NCBI GenBank assembly: GCA_025355965.1
Contig: JANXYR010000067.1
Coordinates: forward strand, 1 to 64,000
Direction: 5' to 3'
Length of the DNA: 64,000 bases
DNA from: Geobacteraceae bacterium
GTDB taxonomy: Bacteria > Desulfobacterota > Desulfuromonadia > Geobacterales > Pseudopelobacteraceae
Below the pieces are notes generated by a model. It did not search any database and was not told the DNA's origin. It worked only from the letters and a program-made list of their open reading frames with translations. The translations under genes were made by a program, and so were the position numbers. Shown piece by piece: positions 9,643 through 20,316 of the stretch (positions within the stretch are counted from its first letter, which is position 1; the number at the start of each line of letters is the position of its first letter).

Positions 9643-11571
9643 CTAGAACTTTACTTCGAACGTTGCATAAACATCATGTGCTGTTTTCACTGGCGCCATC
9701 ATGAACAGGTCAGTTGGCTGGATTTCAGAGATTTTAACAGGAGCGCCGACCCAGTTGTTGCTGCCGGTGTACTGAAAATCATAATACTGGTAGCCAATCT
9801 TGAAGAAGGTCTTGCTCAAGTATGATGAAATCGGCTTGAGGTCAAGTTCCTGGATGATATAAGGCTCGTAGACATTACCACGTGTACCGATCTTGGCGGT
9901 CCACATGTCATCAGCAGCTGGAGAGAATGGCTGCCAGTTTTTCGAACCATGGTTAAATTCGAAACCGAGCTTGGTATTAGATGGGAGGTCATAACGAACA
10001 CCTAGAAATGCAGCCCAACCGTTCTTGGATTTAGGATTAAAATCCTGGTTAAAGAATCCACCAGTCATAAGGCCCTGGAAACCGGCGTTGGCAGAAACTG
10101 CTGTGCTTGGATGAGTTACACTCAGACCAAAATCGGTGAAGAAGTTCAACTTGCCTGGGCCAATATCTTTGAGAGTACTCATGGCGCCAATACCATACCA
10201 GTCCATACTGCCAAGATTGACGGACACTGCAGTATTACCAAAGAGTGTGTTGTTCATGGGGGGGAAATCGAAGATGTTGAAGCCGCGATTCCACTGCATC
10301 CATACGCGCAGCGGGTCAGTATCAATCGGGATGATAGCGACGCCGAGCATATCGGTGTCTTTGATGCTGTTTCCAGTCTTCTTGAGGCCGCTATCGAAAC
10401 CACGGCCGTAGCAGAGTTTTGTGTAGAAGCCAGGTAGAAAATCAATGTCAGGAGCATAACCGAGAGTCATACCGTCAAAGGCATAATCAACCAGCAGTGC
10501 AGGCGTACCACCATTACCGGGACGCTCGTTGTTCATACGCAGGTTGCTGGGTGCACCATTGGTGGCGGGACGACGACCAACTGAAAACCATATCGGCTGC
10601 TCGGCAATGTTGCTCCAGGTTGCATAGGCACGGTCAACATTAAGCAAACTGTCTGTTGGTACGTGACTGATGGTGCCGTCAAATGCGCCGACGCGGTCAG
10701 CGAAGTAACCATCCATGGTTGTCTGATCGGTCTGTGAGCCGAAGGACTTGTACATGTCAAGTTTTACGTTAACAGTAACGTCCTGGGTAGCCTTGGCATG
10801 CAGGTCGAGACCGAACTTGTTGGTGTAGAGGGTTTCGTTTTTGGGCTTGTAGGCTGGTGTTGTGGCAAGATTGCCGCTGGCTGAGCCAAGGAAACCCTGC
10901 ATTGCCATTACCATTGCTGCTTGTTGATACTCTACTGGCATGCCTCCAAAGGCGGCCTGATTTGCTGGTGTCATCATGCTCATGACAGCATTCATCAGCC
11001 CTTTGTTAGTCAAGGTTGACAAAATGGCGCTTTGTTGAACTGTAAGAGCGTTGGCCTGCAGATACCCAGTAACCATAGCAGGAGTCATAGTTGCAAGTGC
11101 AGGCATAATCTGGGCTGTAAAGCCATTATACATGGCAGAGGGCATATACTGTGTGAGGATTGTGTTGAACTGAGCAGGGGTAAAGAGTGAGCCAGCTTTA
11201 CCCTGAAAGATAAAAGCTGCTGCCGAAGGATTTGATATAGTGGCATTTGCACCAACAGTCGTACCAGCAACGGCATTAGGACCTACAGCGAAACCACCTA
11301 CCAAATTATTCATCGTTCCGATTGCATCTGAATAAGCTACCGTCTTACCATGCAGACTATCAATACGGAAACGATAATCACCACCGATGGACAACCATTT
11401 GCCGAGGGATTTGTCTTCTACTTTCTTGACTGTACCTTTGAGGTCATTAACCTCTTTAGTCAACGAATCGATCTTCAGCTGCAGGTCAGCTTCAGCTGCC
11501 TGAGCGGCCAGGGGGAACATCATGCCAACAGCTGCGATACAAAGTAACTTCTTCGCCATCTTCTGTTTCAT
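9643..11571 (-). CDS. Outer-membrane beta-barrel porin (DUF3373-like) with Met/Ala-rich insert
   Basis: A 642-residue protein. It has a signal peptide (1 to about 25, AAQAAEA), a short coiled-coil (about 28-55, LQLKIDSLTKEVNDLKGTV), and the strand WLSIGGDYRFRID that opens many such barrels. Amphipathic strands continue to a C-terminal aromatic strand ending ATFEVKF. Between residues about 80 and 240 there is a Met-, Ala- and Gln-rich stretch without barrel character. The start is placed at 11571, where GGAGGTAGT precedes the ATG; the longer frame upstream is the 5' leader. Similarity to DUF3373-type Geobacter porins is from memory. In G. sulfurreducens a porin (ExtI) and a rhodanese lipoprotein (ExtH) work together, which makes the nearby rhodanese gene of interest, but orthology is not shown here. 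Confidence 0.8.
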   Translation of the reverse strand: MKQKMAKKLLCIAAVGMMFPLAAQAAEADLQLKIDSLTKEVNDLKGTVKKVEDKSLGKWLSIGGDYRFRIDSLHGKTVAYSDAIGTMNNLVGGFAVGPNAVAGTTVGANATISNPSAAAFIFQGKAGSLFTPAQFNTILTQYMPSAMYNGFTAQIMPALATMTPAMVTGYLQANALTVQQSAILSTLTNKGLMNAVMSMMTPANQAAFGGMPVEYQQAAMVMAMQGFLGSASGNLATTPAYKPKNETLYTNKFGLDLHAKATQDVTVNVKLDMYKSFGSQTDQTTMDGYFADRVGAFDGTISHVPTDSLLNVDRAYATWSNIAEQPIWFSVGRRPATNGAPSNLRMNNERPGNGGTPALLVDYAFDGMTLGYAPDIDFLPGFYTKLCYGRGFDSGLKKTGNSIKDTDMLGVAIIPIDTDPLRVWMQWNRGFNIFDFPPMNNTLFGNTAVSVNLGSMDWYGIGAMSTLKDIGPGKLNFFTDFGLSVTHPSTAVSANAGFQGLMTGGFFNQDFNPKSKNGWAAFLGVRYDLPSNTKLGFEFNHGSKNWQPFSPAADDMWTAKIGTRGNVYEPYIIQELDLKPISSYLSKTFFKIGYQYYDFQYTGSNNWVGAPVKISEIQPTDLFMMAPVKTAHDVYATFEVKF

Positions 11572-11714
11572 ACTACCTCCATGGTTATAGTTTGTTACTG
11601 CCTGTGAAAACATCCCAAACAAAACGATCCGAGCCTGAAAAAAACTCAGTAACCCACCTCCCTTGCAGAGTATTTGCACATAAAATTTGTGTCGAGCAAT
11701 TGCAAACAATGGCT

Positions 11715-11744
11715 TTTATACTGCAATCACATAATTGTTGTCTA
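11715..11744 (-). promoter_or_regulatory. Probable sigma-70 promoter of the porin gene
   Basis: On the minus strand TAGACA (11744-11739), an 18-base spacer and TATAAA (11720-11715). The predicted transcript would carry a leader of about 135 bases before the porin ATG. I found no riboswitch class I could name in the leader. The rest of the 315-base gap (11572-11886) is AT-rich with no gene I can support. Confidence 0.5.
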
Positions 11745-11886
11745 TAAAAAAGTATATTATTCCATATCCATATCTATGAATATGTCTATTCAATAATAAA
11801 TTTATGCTTGTAGAGAAGGGAGTGGATAATGAAACCATTAGATATCGGAACTTGGACCAAAGTGAATTTCAACAATCGCCAGAGCT

Positions 11887-12786
11887 TCATAGTCTTATCA
11901 AATCTTCATGCTCTTCGTCGTGCGGATTGATATGAATCATGACATCTCCCACTCCCGGATAGCTTTCGAAGATAAGCTTTTTGACACTTGTAGCAACATC
12001 ATGTGATTGTTTGACCGTCATGTCCGGATCCATTTCCAACTTCAAGTCAACGATCATGTACTGTCCGGAGCGGCGAGCACGCATTTCATGCACATGTTCA
12101 ACATGCTCCACACTTTCAGCAAGAGTCTGCAGAGCATCGATAAAATCTGCCGGTGCTGTCCCGTCCATCAGGTCATGAACCGCTTCACGAAACGTCTGAT
12201 AGCCGATATGCAAAATGAAGAATGAGGTCAGACCCGCTGCCAAAGGATCCATAATCCCCAATCCAAAAAACGCGCCAATGACACCAACCAGTGTTGAAAT
12301 TGATGTGACGGCATCTTTGCGGTGATCTTTGGCAATTGCCAGCAGCGCCGGGCTTTCGAGTTTTTTACCAGTGCGTGTAGAAAAGCGATAGAGCCACTCT
12401 TTAATAACAATCGTGGCGGCAGCCGCAACAACTGCAATCCAACCGGGAGAACTGAATTTGCCCGAAAGAACCGTGACAACAGATTCATATAGGATCCAAC
12501 CGCCGGTGACGCCTATTACCAGTGAGACAAGAAGCGCTGCTAGGCTTTCAGCCCTGCCATGACCATAAGGATGGTTGGCATCGAACGGCTGGCGACCCAG
12601 TTTTAGTGCCATCATGGTTGCAAATATTGCAACGAAATCGCACGCGCTCTCGATACCATCAGCAAAAACGGCACCGGAATGCCCCCAGTAACCGGCTGAC
12701 AACTTCATGATCATCAATATGGCATTAACCCAAAAACCGATCTTTATAATTCGGTCGGCACTATCGAATCGTTCATTCCGCTGCAT
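11887..12786 (-). CDS. Cation diffusion facilitator (CDF) family metal transporter
   Basis: A 299-residue inner-membrane metal/proton antiporter. It has six hydrophobic segments, the CDF signature with metal ligands in ADGIESACD (about residue 43) and the loop HPYGHGRAE. A second intramembrane site lies in DHRKDAVTS, and a C-terminal cytoplasmic domain contains VEHVHEMRARRSG. The metal (Zn, Fe, Mn or Co) cannot be assigned, although the asparagine-free DxxxD/HxxxD arrangement is compatible with several. The ATG at 12786 shares one base with the recJ stop; a TTG one codon earlier is less likely. It is the last gene of the recJ transcription unit. Confidence 0.9.
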   Translation of the reverse strand: MQRNERFDSADRIIKIGFWVNAILMIMKLSAGYWGHSGAVFADGIESACDFVAIFATMMALKLGRQPFDANHPYGHGRAESLAALLVSLVIGVTGGWILYESVVTVLSGKFSSPGWIAVVAAAATIVIKEWLYRFSTRTGKKLESPALLAIAKDHRKDAVTSISTLVGVIGAFFGLGIMDPLAAGLTSFFILHIGYQTFREAVHDLMDGTAPADFIDALQTLAESVEHVEHVHEMRARRSGQYMIVDLKLEMDPDMTVKQSHDVATSVKKLIFESYPGVGDVMIHINPHDEEHEDLIRL

Positions 12787-14495
12787 CAAGCTTCCGCCTT
12801 TCGAATCGCTTTGATCCGCAATTGCAGTGTGGTCGAGTTATTCCAAAGATTACACTCCGGGAAAAATGCAATATCCAGCAGCCCATCAGTCGAACACTCT
12901 GCCTGCCTGAATGCAATAGCGTTAAAAATTTGTCCAGCAACTGATACTCGCAGTTTGAGGTGTCCGTCTCCAACAATCCGGCGCTCTACAACTGTAACTC
13001 CGCGCATCATCAGGGTAGGCTCCGGGTTCCCGGCTCCAAACGGCTCAATACGCTGCAACTCTTTTGCCAAAGCAAGATCTACTTCGACCGGGCAAACATC
13101 CGCATCAATATCAAGGATCGGTACAAGCTCGGAATCCCCAAGAATTTGAAGGGCTGCAGCCTCAAAGTTTGCAGAAAAACGGTCGATATTTTCCATTTTC
13201 AAACCAACGCCTGCAGCATAACGGTGCCCACCGAAACGTTCAAGAAATTCAGAACAGGATGTCAGCGCCTCCAGCAAATGAAAACCTGGAATACTACGCC
13301 CGGACCCCTTTGCGTTTCCTTGTTCATCAATCGCGAACAGGATTGTTGGACGATAATAGCGTTCAACCAACCGGGACGCAACTATTCCAATTACCCCCTG
13401 GTGCCAGTCAGAAGAAGAGAGCACAATGCTTTTACAGGCGGGATAGCTCCCGCCGCCATCAACCATTGCAACAGCTTCTTCAAGTATGCTGCGTTCGATC
13501 GCCTGCCGTTCGGCATTTGCAGCGTCAAGTTCATCAGCAATAATTGAGCATTCATCTGCGTTACTACTCAGCAGCAAATCAACACCAGGCACAGCACTTT
13601 CCATACGACCGGCAGCATTGAGCCGTGGCGCCAAACGAAATCCGACTTGGCCGCAATTAACTGTATCCTTGATTCCAGCAACCTTTTTGAGCGCGCTGAT
13701 GCCCACTCTGTGGCTATTTTCAAGCTTTTGTAAACCACAAAATGCATATATCCGGTTTTGGCCAACCAGCGGAACTACGTCCGCTATTGTCCCAAGCGCA
13801 ACCAGGTCAAGCCAGTCCCGAAGATCCGGCTCATCACCACTAGTAAAAAAGCCTTCCTGCCGCAAACGACTACGCAGTGCAACCAGCAGATTAAAGGCAA
13901 CTCCGACACCAGCCAGCATTTTAAAAGGATAGGTACAGCCAGGTTGCAGAGGGTTTACCACTGCTGCTGCATATGGAATATTCTCTTTTGGCGCATGATG
14001 GTCGAGTATTATCAGATCAACGCCGGCATGCTGGCAGAATTCAGCTTCCTTTATCGCAGTGATACCACAATCAACAGACATAATAAGCGTAGCGCCAGAA
14101 TCGATGATACGCTGAAGAGCCTCTTCGTTAAGTCCGTAGCCATCATCAAAGCGATTGGGTATGAAATAGTTGCAGACCAGACCTACCTGACGCAAAAATG
14201 AAACCAGCAGAGCCGTACCGGTAATACCATCCACGTCGTAATCACCATAGATACAGACAGTTTCACTGCTTTTACGCGCCAGCAGCACCCGTTCTACGGC
14301 AGTTTGCATACCTTTTAAAAGAAACGGATCTGTCATGGTTGAAAGTGCAGGTGCAAGAAACTGTCTACCATTTTCAATACTGGCTATACCTCTGCAGAGC
14401 AAAATCCGTGAGGTTATAGTGCTCACCCCGAGGGCTTGGGAGAAAGTGCCGGTTTCAGCATCGCCAGCTGTTTTAACAACCCATTTTTTCTGCAT
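12786..14495 (-). CDS. recJ: Single-stranded-DNA-specific exonuclease RecJ
   Basis: A 569-residue DHH/DHHA1-family 5'-3' exonuclease used in recombination and mismatch repair. It shows GDYDVDGITGTALL (about residues 84-97) and the metal-binding DHH in ILDHHAPKENIP (about 155). The C-terminal DHHA1 part has GSGRSIPGFHLLEAL and FGGHRYAAGVGLK, and an OB-type end. Length is normal. It lies downstream of a terminator and is followed with a one-base overlap by the CDF transporter gene. Confidence 0.95.
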   Translation of the reverse strand: MQKKWVVKTAGDAETGTFSQALGVSTITSRILLCRGIASIENGRQFLAPALSTMTDPFLLKGMQTAVERVLLARKSSETVCIYGDYDVDGITGTALLVSFLRQVGLVCNYFIPNRFDDGYGLNEEALQRIIDSGATLIMSVDCGITAIKEAEFCQHAGVDLIILDHHAPKENIPYAAAVVNPLQPGCTYPFKMLAGVGVAFNLLVALRSRLRQEGFFTSGDEPDLRDWLDLVALGTIADVVPLVGQNRIYAFCGLQKLENSHRVGISALKKVAGIKDTVNCGQVGFRLAPRLNAAGRMESAVPGVDLLLSSNADECSIIADELDAANAERQAIERSILEEAVAMVDGGGSYPACKSIVLSSSDWHQGVIGIVASRLVERYYRPTILFAIDEQGNAKGSGRSIPGFHLLEALTSCSEFLERFGGHRYAAGVGLKMENIDRFSANFEAAALQILGDSELVPILDIDADVCPVEVDLALAKELQRIEPFGAGNPEPTLMMRGVTVVERRIVGDGHLKLRVSVAGQIFNAIAFRQAECSTDGLLDIAFFPECNLWNNSTTLQLRIKAIRKAEA

Positions 14496-14509
14496 CCACT
14501 GTTTCCCTT

Positions 14510-14545
14510 TGTCAAAAAAAGTCCCCCGACAAGCGGGGGACTTTT
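14510..14545 (-). terminator. Rho-independent terminator between the TPR gene and recJ
   Basis: A perfect 8-bp stem, GTCCCCCG at 14521-14528 with 14534-14541, flanked by an A-run and a T-run, so it can act on either strand. In context it ends the sec-TPR transcript on the minus strand. Confidence 0.88.
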
Positions 14546-14615
14546 TAGTAAATTAGAAGTTGTTTTTTCAAGAAATAACTTCGTGAACGCACTTATCCTG
14601 CTTGTCAGGGCACGT

Positions 14616-15191
14616 TTATTTCATTGGCGGCGACATCGCCCCGCCCTGTTGTCCCATCATCCCCTTGACCTGCTGGGCTATTGCACTGTTCGGATCTATT
14701 TCAAGAATCTTTTTCCAGTATGGCCTTGCCTTTACATGGTCCTTCAGATCGACAGAATAAACCAACCCACTGTTGAACAGACTTTGAAGGTGCTTGGGGT
14801 CTATCTTGTTGGCTCTTTCAAAATTGGCGAGCGCCTTATCAAACCAGCCAACCTTCCTGAACATGGCCCCCTGATCTGTCAAAACATTCGTGTTATTCGG
14901 ATCAATCTCCAATGCTTTAGCATATGCGTTAATTGCTTTCTGTGGTTGCTCCATGTCAAAATAATCATTACCAAGAGATATCCAGACGTTAAGGTTCTTT
15001 GGATCCTGAGCAACAATTTTCTCTGCCTGAGCAATACGCTGTGTATGATCAGTAAGTGAACCGCTACCGTTAGAGACAGCCACAGTCGACCGTTCAGCTT
15101 TACCGGCATTACTAATGCTGAAGATCAAATACCCCCCCAACAATCCAACAATCATAGCTACAGTTATTACCAGAATAGAATCTTTGTTCAC
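14616..15191 (-). CDS. Membrane-anchored TPR protein
   Basis: A 191-residue protein with one N-terminal membrane helix (about 6-28) and a periplasm-facing domain of at least three tetratricopeptide repeats, for example NVWISLGNDYFDMEQPQKAI and the following NALEIDPNN-type turns. It ends with a Met/Gly/Gln-rich tail (MMGQQGG). It resembles NrfG/CycH-like assembly scaffolds but has no other hallmark, so the partner is unknown. It lies 32 bases after secF in the same orientation and before a terminator, so it is probably the last gene of the yajC-secD-secF transcript. Confidence 0.8.
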   Translation of the reverse strand: MNKDSILVITVAMIVGLLGGYLIFSISNAGKAERSTVAVSNGSGSLTDHTQRIAQAEKIVAQDPKNLNVWISLGNDYFDMEQPQKAINAYAKALEIDPNNTNVLTDQGAMFRKVGWFDKALANFERANKIDPKHLQSLFNSGLVYSVDLKDHVKARPYWKKILEIDPNSAIAQQVKGMMGQQGGAMSPPMK

Positions 15192-15223
15192 AGGACATCT
15201 CCTCGTGTGAAGAATAAAATAAA

Positions 15224-16135
15224 CTACTCGGTTTCAGGCTGTTTTGCCAAGGCACGATTTTCAAGAATCACCACGATAGGACTGGCAACAAACACGGATG
15301 AATAGGTGCCGACCAAAACGCCAATCAAAAGAGCAAGTGAAAAGTCGTGAATTACTTCGCCTCCGAATATGAAGAGTGAAGCGGCTGCAAGAAAAACTGT
15401 CAGCGACGTAACTATTGTACGAGAAAGCACTTCATTGATACTATCGTTGAAAATGGTGTTCATCGCACTTTTTAAATTTTTATGCAGGTTTTCACGAATA
15501 CGGTCAAAAACAACAACCGTATCTGTCAGTGAATAACCGGCGATTGTAAGTACGGCAGTGATGAACAACAGATTGATCTCTTTATTCATCAGATAAAAAA
15601 CCGCAAACATGGCCAGACAATCATGCATGGTGGCCAGAGTGGCGCCCACACCAAACTTGAAGTCAAAACGCCAGGCAATATACATGATAATCCCAAGCAT
15701 TGAAAGCACAGCAGCTACCAGTGTATCCTTGCGCAGCTTGTCACCAATAGAAGGGCCGATCTCTGTCGAACTTTCCACTGTGAAAGCGTTGTCCGTAAAT
15801 TCTTTTTTGAAAGCCGCCTGTACCATTTCGGATGGCTTACCAACCGCAGCGCCGGCCATTTTGACCAGCAGTTTATTGCCGTCTTTTATTTCCTGTAGAT
15901 CAGCTTTGGCTATGCCATTTTTATGCAGTGCTGTTCTGGCGTCAGCAATAGAGATTGGTTTAGCAAACTTCAACTGCATTGCTGTACCACCTGAAAAGTC
16001 GATGCCCATATTGGCGGCACCACGGCCGACCTGAATAACCCCAATGATACCGACAATCGAAATAATCGCCGATATAATGAAGGATATTTTACGCATTCCA
16101 ATAAAATCTATTCTTGTTTTCCCAAGAAGTTCCAT
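15224..16135 (-). CDS. secF: Protein translocase subunit SecF
   Basis: A 303-residue partner of SecD that uses the proton gradient to help the Sec channel export proteins. Typical features are IDFIGMRKISF at the N-terminus, GIDFSGGTAMQLKF (the D-x-S-G-G motif, about 44-57), and six membrane helices in all. The C-terminal half contains GYSLTDTVVVFDRIRENL and the SINEVLSRTIVTSLTVFLA motif. It lies 15 bases after secD. Confidence 0.96.
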   Translation of the reverse strand: MELLGKTRIDFIGMRKISFIISAIISIVGIIGVIQVGRGAANMGIDFSGGTAMQLKFAKPISIADARTALHKNGIAKADLQEIKDGNKLLVKMAGAAVGKPSEMVQAAFKKEFTDNAFTVESSTEIGPSIGDKLRKDTLVAAVLSMLGIIMYIAWRFDFKFGVGATLATMHDCLAMFAVFYLMNKEINLLFITAVLTIAGYSLTDTVVVFDRIRENLHKNLKSAMNTIFNDSINEVLSRTIVTSLTVFLAAASLFIFGGEVIHDFSLALLIGVLVGTYSSVFVASPIVVILENRALAKQPETE

Positions 16136-16150
16136 GAACGGTGTTACCCC

Positions 16151-17743
16151 CTATATGCTCATTTTTTTAGCTTTGCCCTTGTGCAGAAACAGGTCAAAGG
16201 TCACCTTGGTCCCGATCAGTGAGGTAAACAGGTTTATGATAACCCCCAGACTTAAGGATACAGCAAAACCTTTTACCGGACCGGTGCCGAACTGAAACAG
16301 AACAGCTGCCGTAATTAATGTGGTGATATGGGAATCCATTATCGTCAGGAAAGCCTTGTCATAGCCGGCATCCAGCGCCGATTTTGGGGACTTGCCCAAC
16401 TTGAGCTCTTCACGGATGCGCTCAAAGATAATGACGTTCGAGTCTACCGACATACCAACCAGCAACACGATAGCTGCAATACCGGGCAGTGTAAGAGTTG
16501 CGCCCAATGCGGCCAATGCACCCATCAGATAAACGATGTTAAGTACCATACCCAGATTGGCAATCATTCCGGAGAGTTTGTAATAAATCGCCATGAATAC
16601 AACGACCAGCAATACTCCTATCAGGCCGGCATACAGCCCCTTGTTGATGGAGTCTTGTCCCAAAGAGGGGCCTACGGTCACATTCTGAATGATCTTGACC
16701 GGTGCCGGTAATGCTCCGGCTCTCAGTACAATTGCAAGGTCCGCTGCAGTTTTTTCAGTAAAGTTACCCGAAATTTGAGCACTGCCACCTGAAATCCGCT
16801 CGCGTATAACCGGAGCGGAGTGAATATTGTTATCAAGCACAATTGCAAAACGTTTGCCGACATTTGCCGCTGTAACCTGGTCAAACAACTTGGCACCAAG
16901 AGAATTGAATTCAATTCCGACATATGGCTGGTTGAATTGTGAATCGATTCTGACCTGAGCGTCCGTCAAAAGATCGCCGGTGATCATCGGCTTTTTTTGG
17001 ACGACTATGGGAATTTCAGTAACCGCGCCGGTTGCCGGATCTACTGTTTTTTCCTTGAGCAGTTCGGCATCATCCGGAATAGTTCCTGATGTTGGCGAGA
17101 TATCCTCGCGCACCATTTTAAAATCAAGTCTGGCAGTACGTCCGATAAGCTCAATCGCCCGCTGCGGATCTTTGATACCGGGCAACTGGACAACGATATG
17201 ATCAATCCCTTCGCGCTGGATAGTAGGCTCAGAAACACCGAACTGGTCAATCCTGTTACGGATCGTTTCAAGAGCCTGCTGAACGGCCTTGTCCTTGCGA
17301 TCTTTCGCATCCTTCTCGTTGACACGCAATGTCAGGCCAACAAAGCCACCTTCATCAAAAATGGGACTTTGTTCGTAAGTAGGATATTTATCCTTGATCA
17401 GTTTTTGTACTGTTTCGGCAGTCCCTTTCTCGTACAGCACCAAGGACACTTTATCAGAACCATTTCTTGAAATATGTTTAAAACGAAGATTTTTGTTGTT
17501 CAAAGTATCTTCAAGATCCGTAGCGACAAGATCCAAAGTACCTTCAACCGCCTTCTGGGTATCAACTTCCATAACCAGGTGTGTTCCACCCTGCAGGTCA
17601 AGTCCGAGATGAATCTTGTCCTTTGGCAACAGGTTTCCCCACCATGATGGCAACTTGCTAGCCAACGTTGGAGTCAGGTACAGAAACGAAAGTACAACAA
17701 AAATACTAATTAGGCTTATACGCCAGCCAGTTCCTTTCGGCAT
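16151..17743 (-). CDS. secD: Protein translocase subunit SecD
   Basis: A 530-residue inner-membrane translocase accessory. It has one N-terminal helix, the signature LGLDLQGGTHLVMEVD, and the P1 periplasmic domain with ETIRNRIDQFGVSEPTIQ. The C-terminal five-helix part has GMSVDSNVIIFERIREEL, with the conserved Asp in the proton path. The start is taken at 17743 because AAAGGAGA lies about ten bases upstream; a TTG seven codons earlier would overlap that Shine-Dalgarno. It is cotranscribed with yajC and secF. Confidence 0.96.
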   Translation of the reverse strand: MPKGTGWRISLISIFVVLSFLYLTPTLASKLPSWWGNLLPKDKIHLGLDLQGGTHLVMEVDTQKAVEGTLDLVATDLEDTLNNKNLRFKHISRNGSDKVSLVLYEKGTAETVQKLIKDKYPTYEQSPIFDEGGFVGLTLRVNEKDAKDRKDKAVQQALETIRNRIDQFGVSEPTIQREGIDHIVVQLPGIKDPQRAIELIGRTARLDFKMVREDISPTSGTIPDDAELLKEKTVDPATGAVTEIPIVVQKKPMITGDLLTDAQVRIDSQFNQPYVGIEFNSLGAKLFDQVTAANVGKRFAIVLDNNIHSAPVIRERISGGSAQISGNFTEKTAADLAIVLRAGALPAPVKIIQNVTVGPSLGQDSINKGLYAGLIGVLLVVVFMAIYYKLSGMIANLGMVLNIVYLMGALAALGATLTLPGIAAIVLLVGMSVDSNVIIFERIREELKLGKSPKSALDAGYDKAFLTIMDSHITTLITAAVLFQFGTGPVKGFAVSLSLGVIINLFTSLIGTKVTFDLFLHKGKAKKMSI

Positions 17744-17772
17744 AAGGCTTGTTCTCCTTTCCAAATTTATTT

Positions 17773-18099
17773 CTAGTCCTTCTTGATTGCTGCGATATAG
17801 CTCTTGGTAATCTTTATATTTACGTTGTTTGCAATTTCGAGTGTCACAAGTTCATTTTCAACTGCGCTGACTTTGCCATGGACTCCACCGGCTGTAATAA
17901 CATTGTCACCCTTTTTCATCGATTCCAGCAACGCTTTATGCTCTTTGGCCTTTTTCTGCTGCGGACGAATAAGTAAAAAATAAAAAATTGCAAACATGAA
18001 AACCAATGGAATTATCTGCTGAAACGCAGCCATTCCGCCACCGGCTCCACCTGCTGCTCCACCCGGAGCACTTCCCATCGCAAAAGCCAATCCAAACAT
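17773..18099 (-). CDS. yajC: Preprotein translocase subunit YajC
   Basis: A 108-residue single-pass membrane protein that associates with SecDF. It has a Gly/Ala-rich N-terminus, the helix IIPLVFMFAIFYFLLIRPQQ and the RPQQKKAKEH motif. A basic domain follows with KKGDNVITAGGVHGKVSAVE, all characteristic of YajC. It is slightly longer than average because of the Gly-rich head. It sits between tgt and secD, the usual order in many proteobacteria. Confidence 0.95.
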   Translation of the reverse strand: MFGLAFAMGSAPGGAAGGAGGGMAAFQQIIPLVFMFAIFYFLLIRPQQKKAKEHKALLESMKKGDNVITAGGVHGKVSAVENELVTLEIANNVNIKITKSYIAAIKKD

Positions 18100-18125
18100 T
18101 TTGTTATCCCTCCCCTTTTAATTTA

Positions 18126-20278
<2,153 letters not shown>

Positions 20279-20316
20279 TCAATTCCTGCATCAAATCCAT
20301 GCTTTTATTCCTGTAT

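Noticed and set aside
11572-11710. Possible GEMM (cyclic-di-GMP) riboswitch in the porin leader, since these are common in Geobacter
   Set aside because: The GGGACGCAAAGCC-type core and tetraloop receptor are absent; GGGAGGTGGGTTAC is only a superficial resemblance.
11829-11930. A 33-codon plus-strand frame with GGGAG before its ATG, overlapping the CDF transporter 3' end
   Set aside because: Overlaps a well-supported gene on the other strand, has no promoter and no recognisable protein features.
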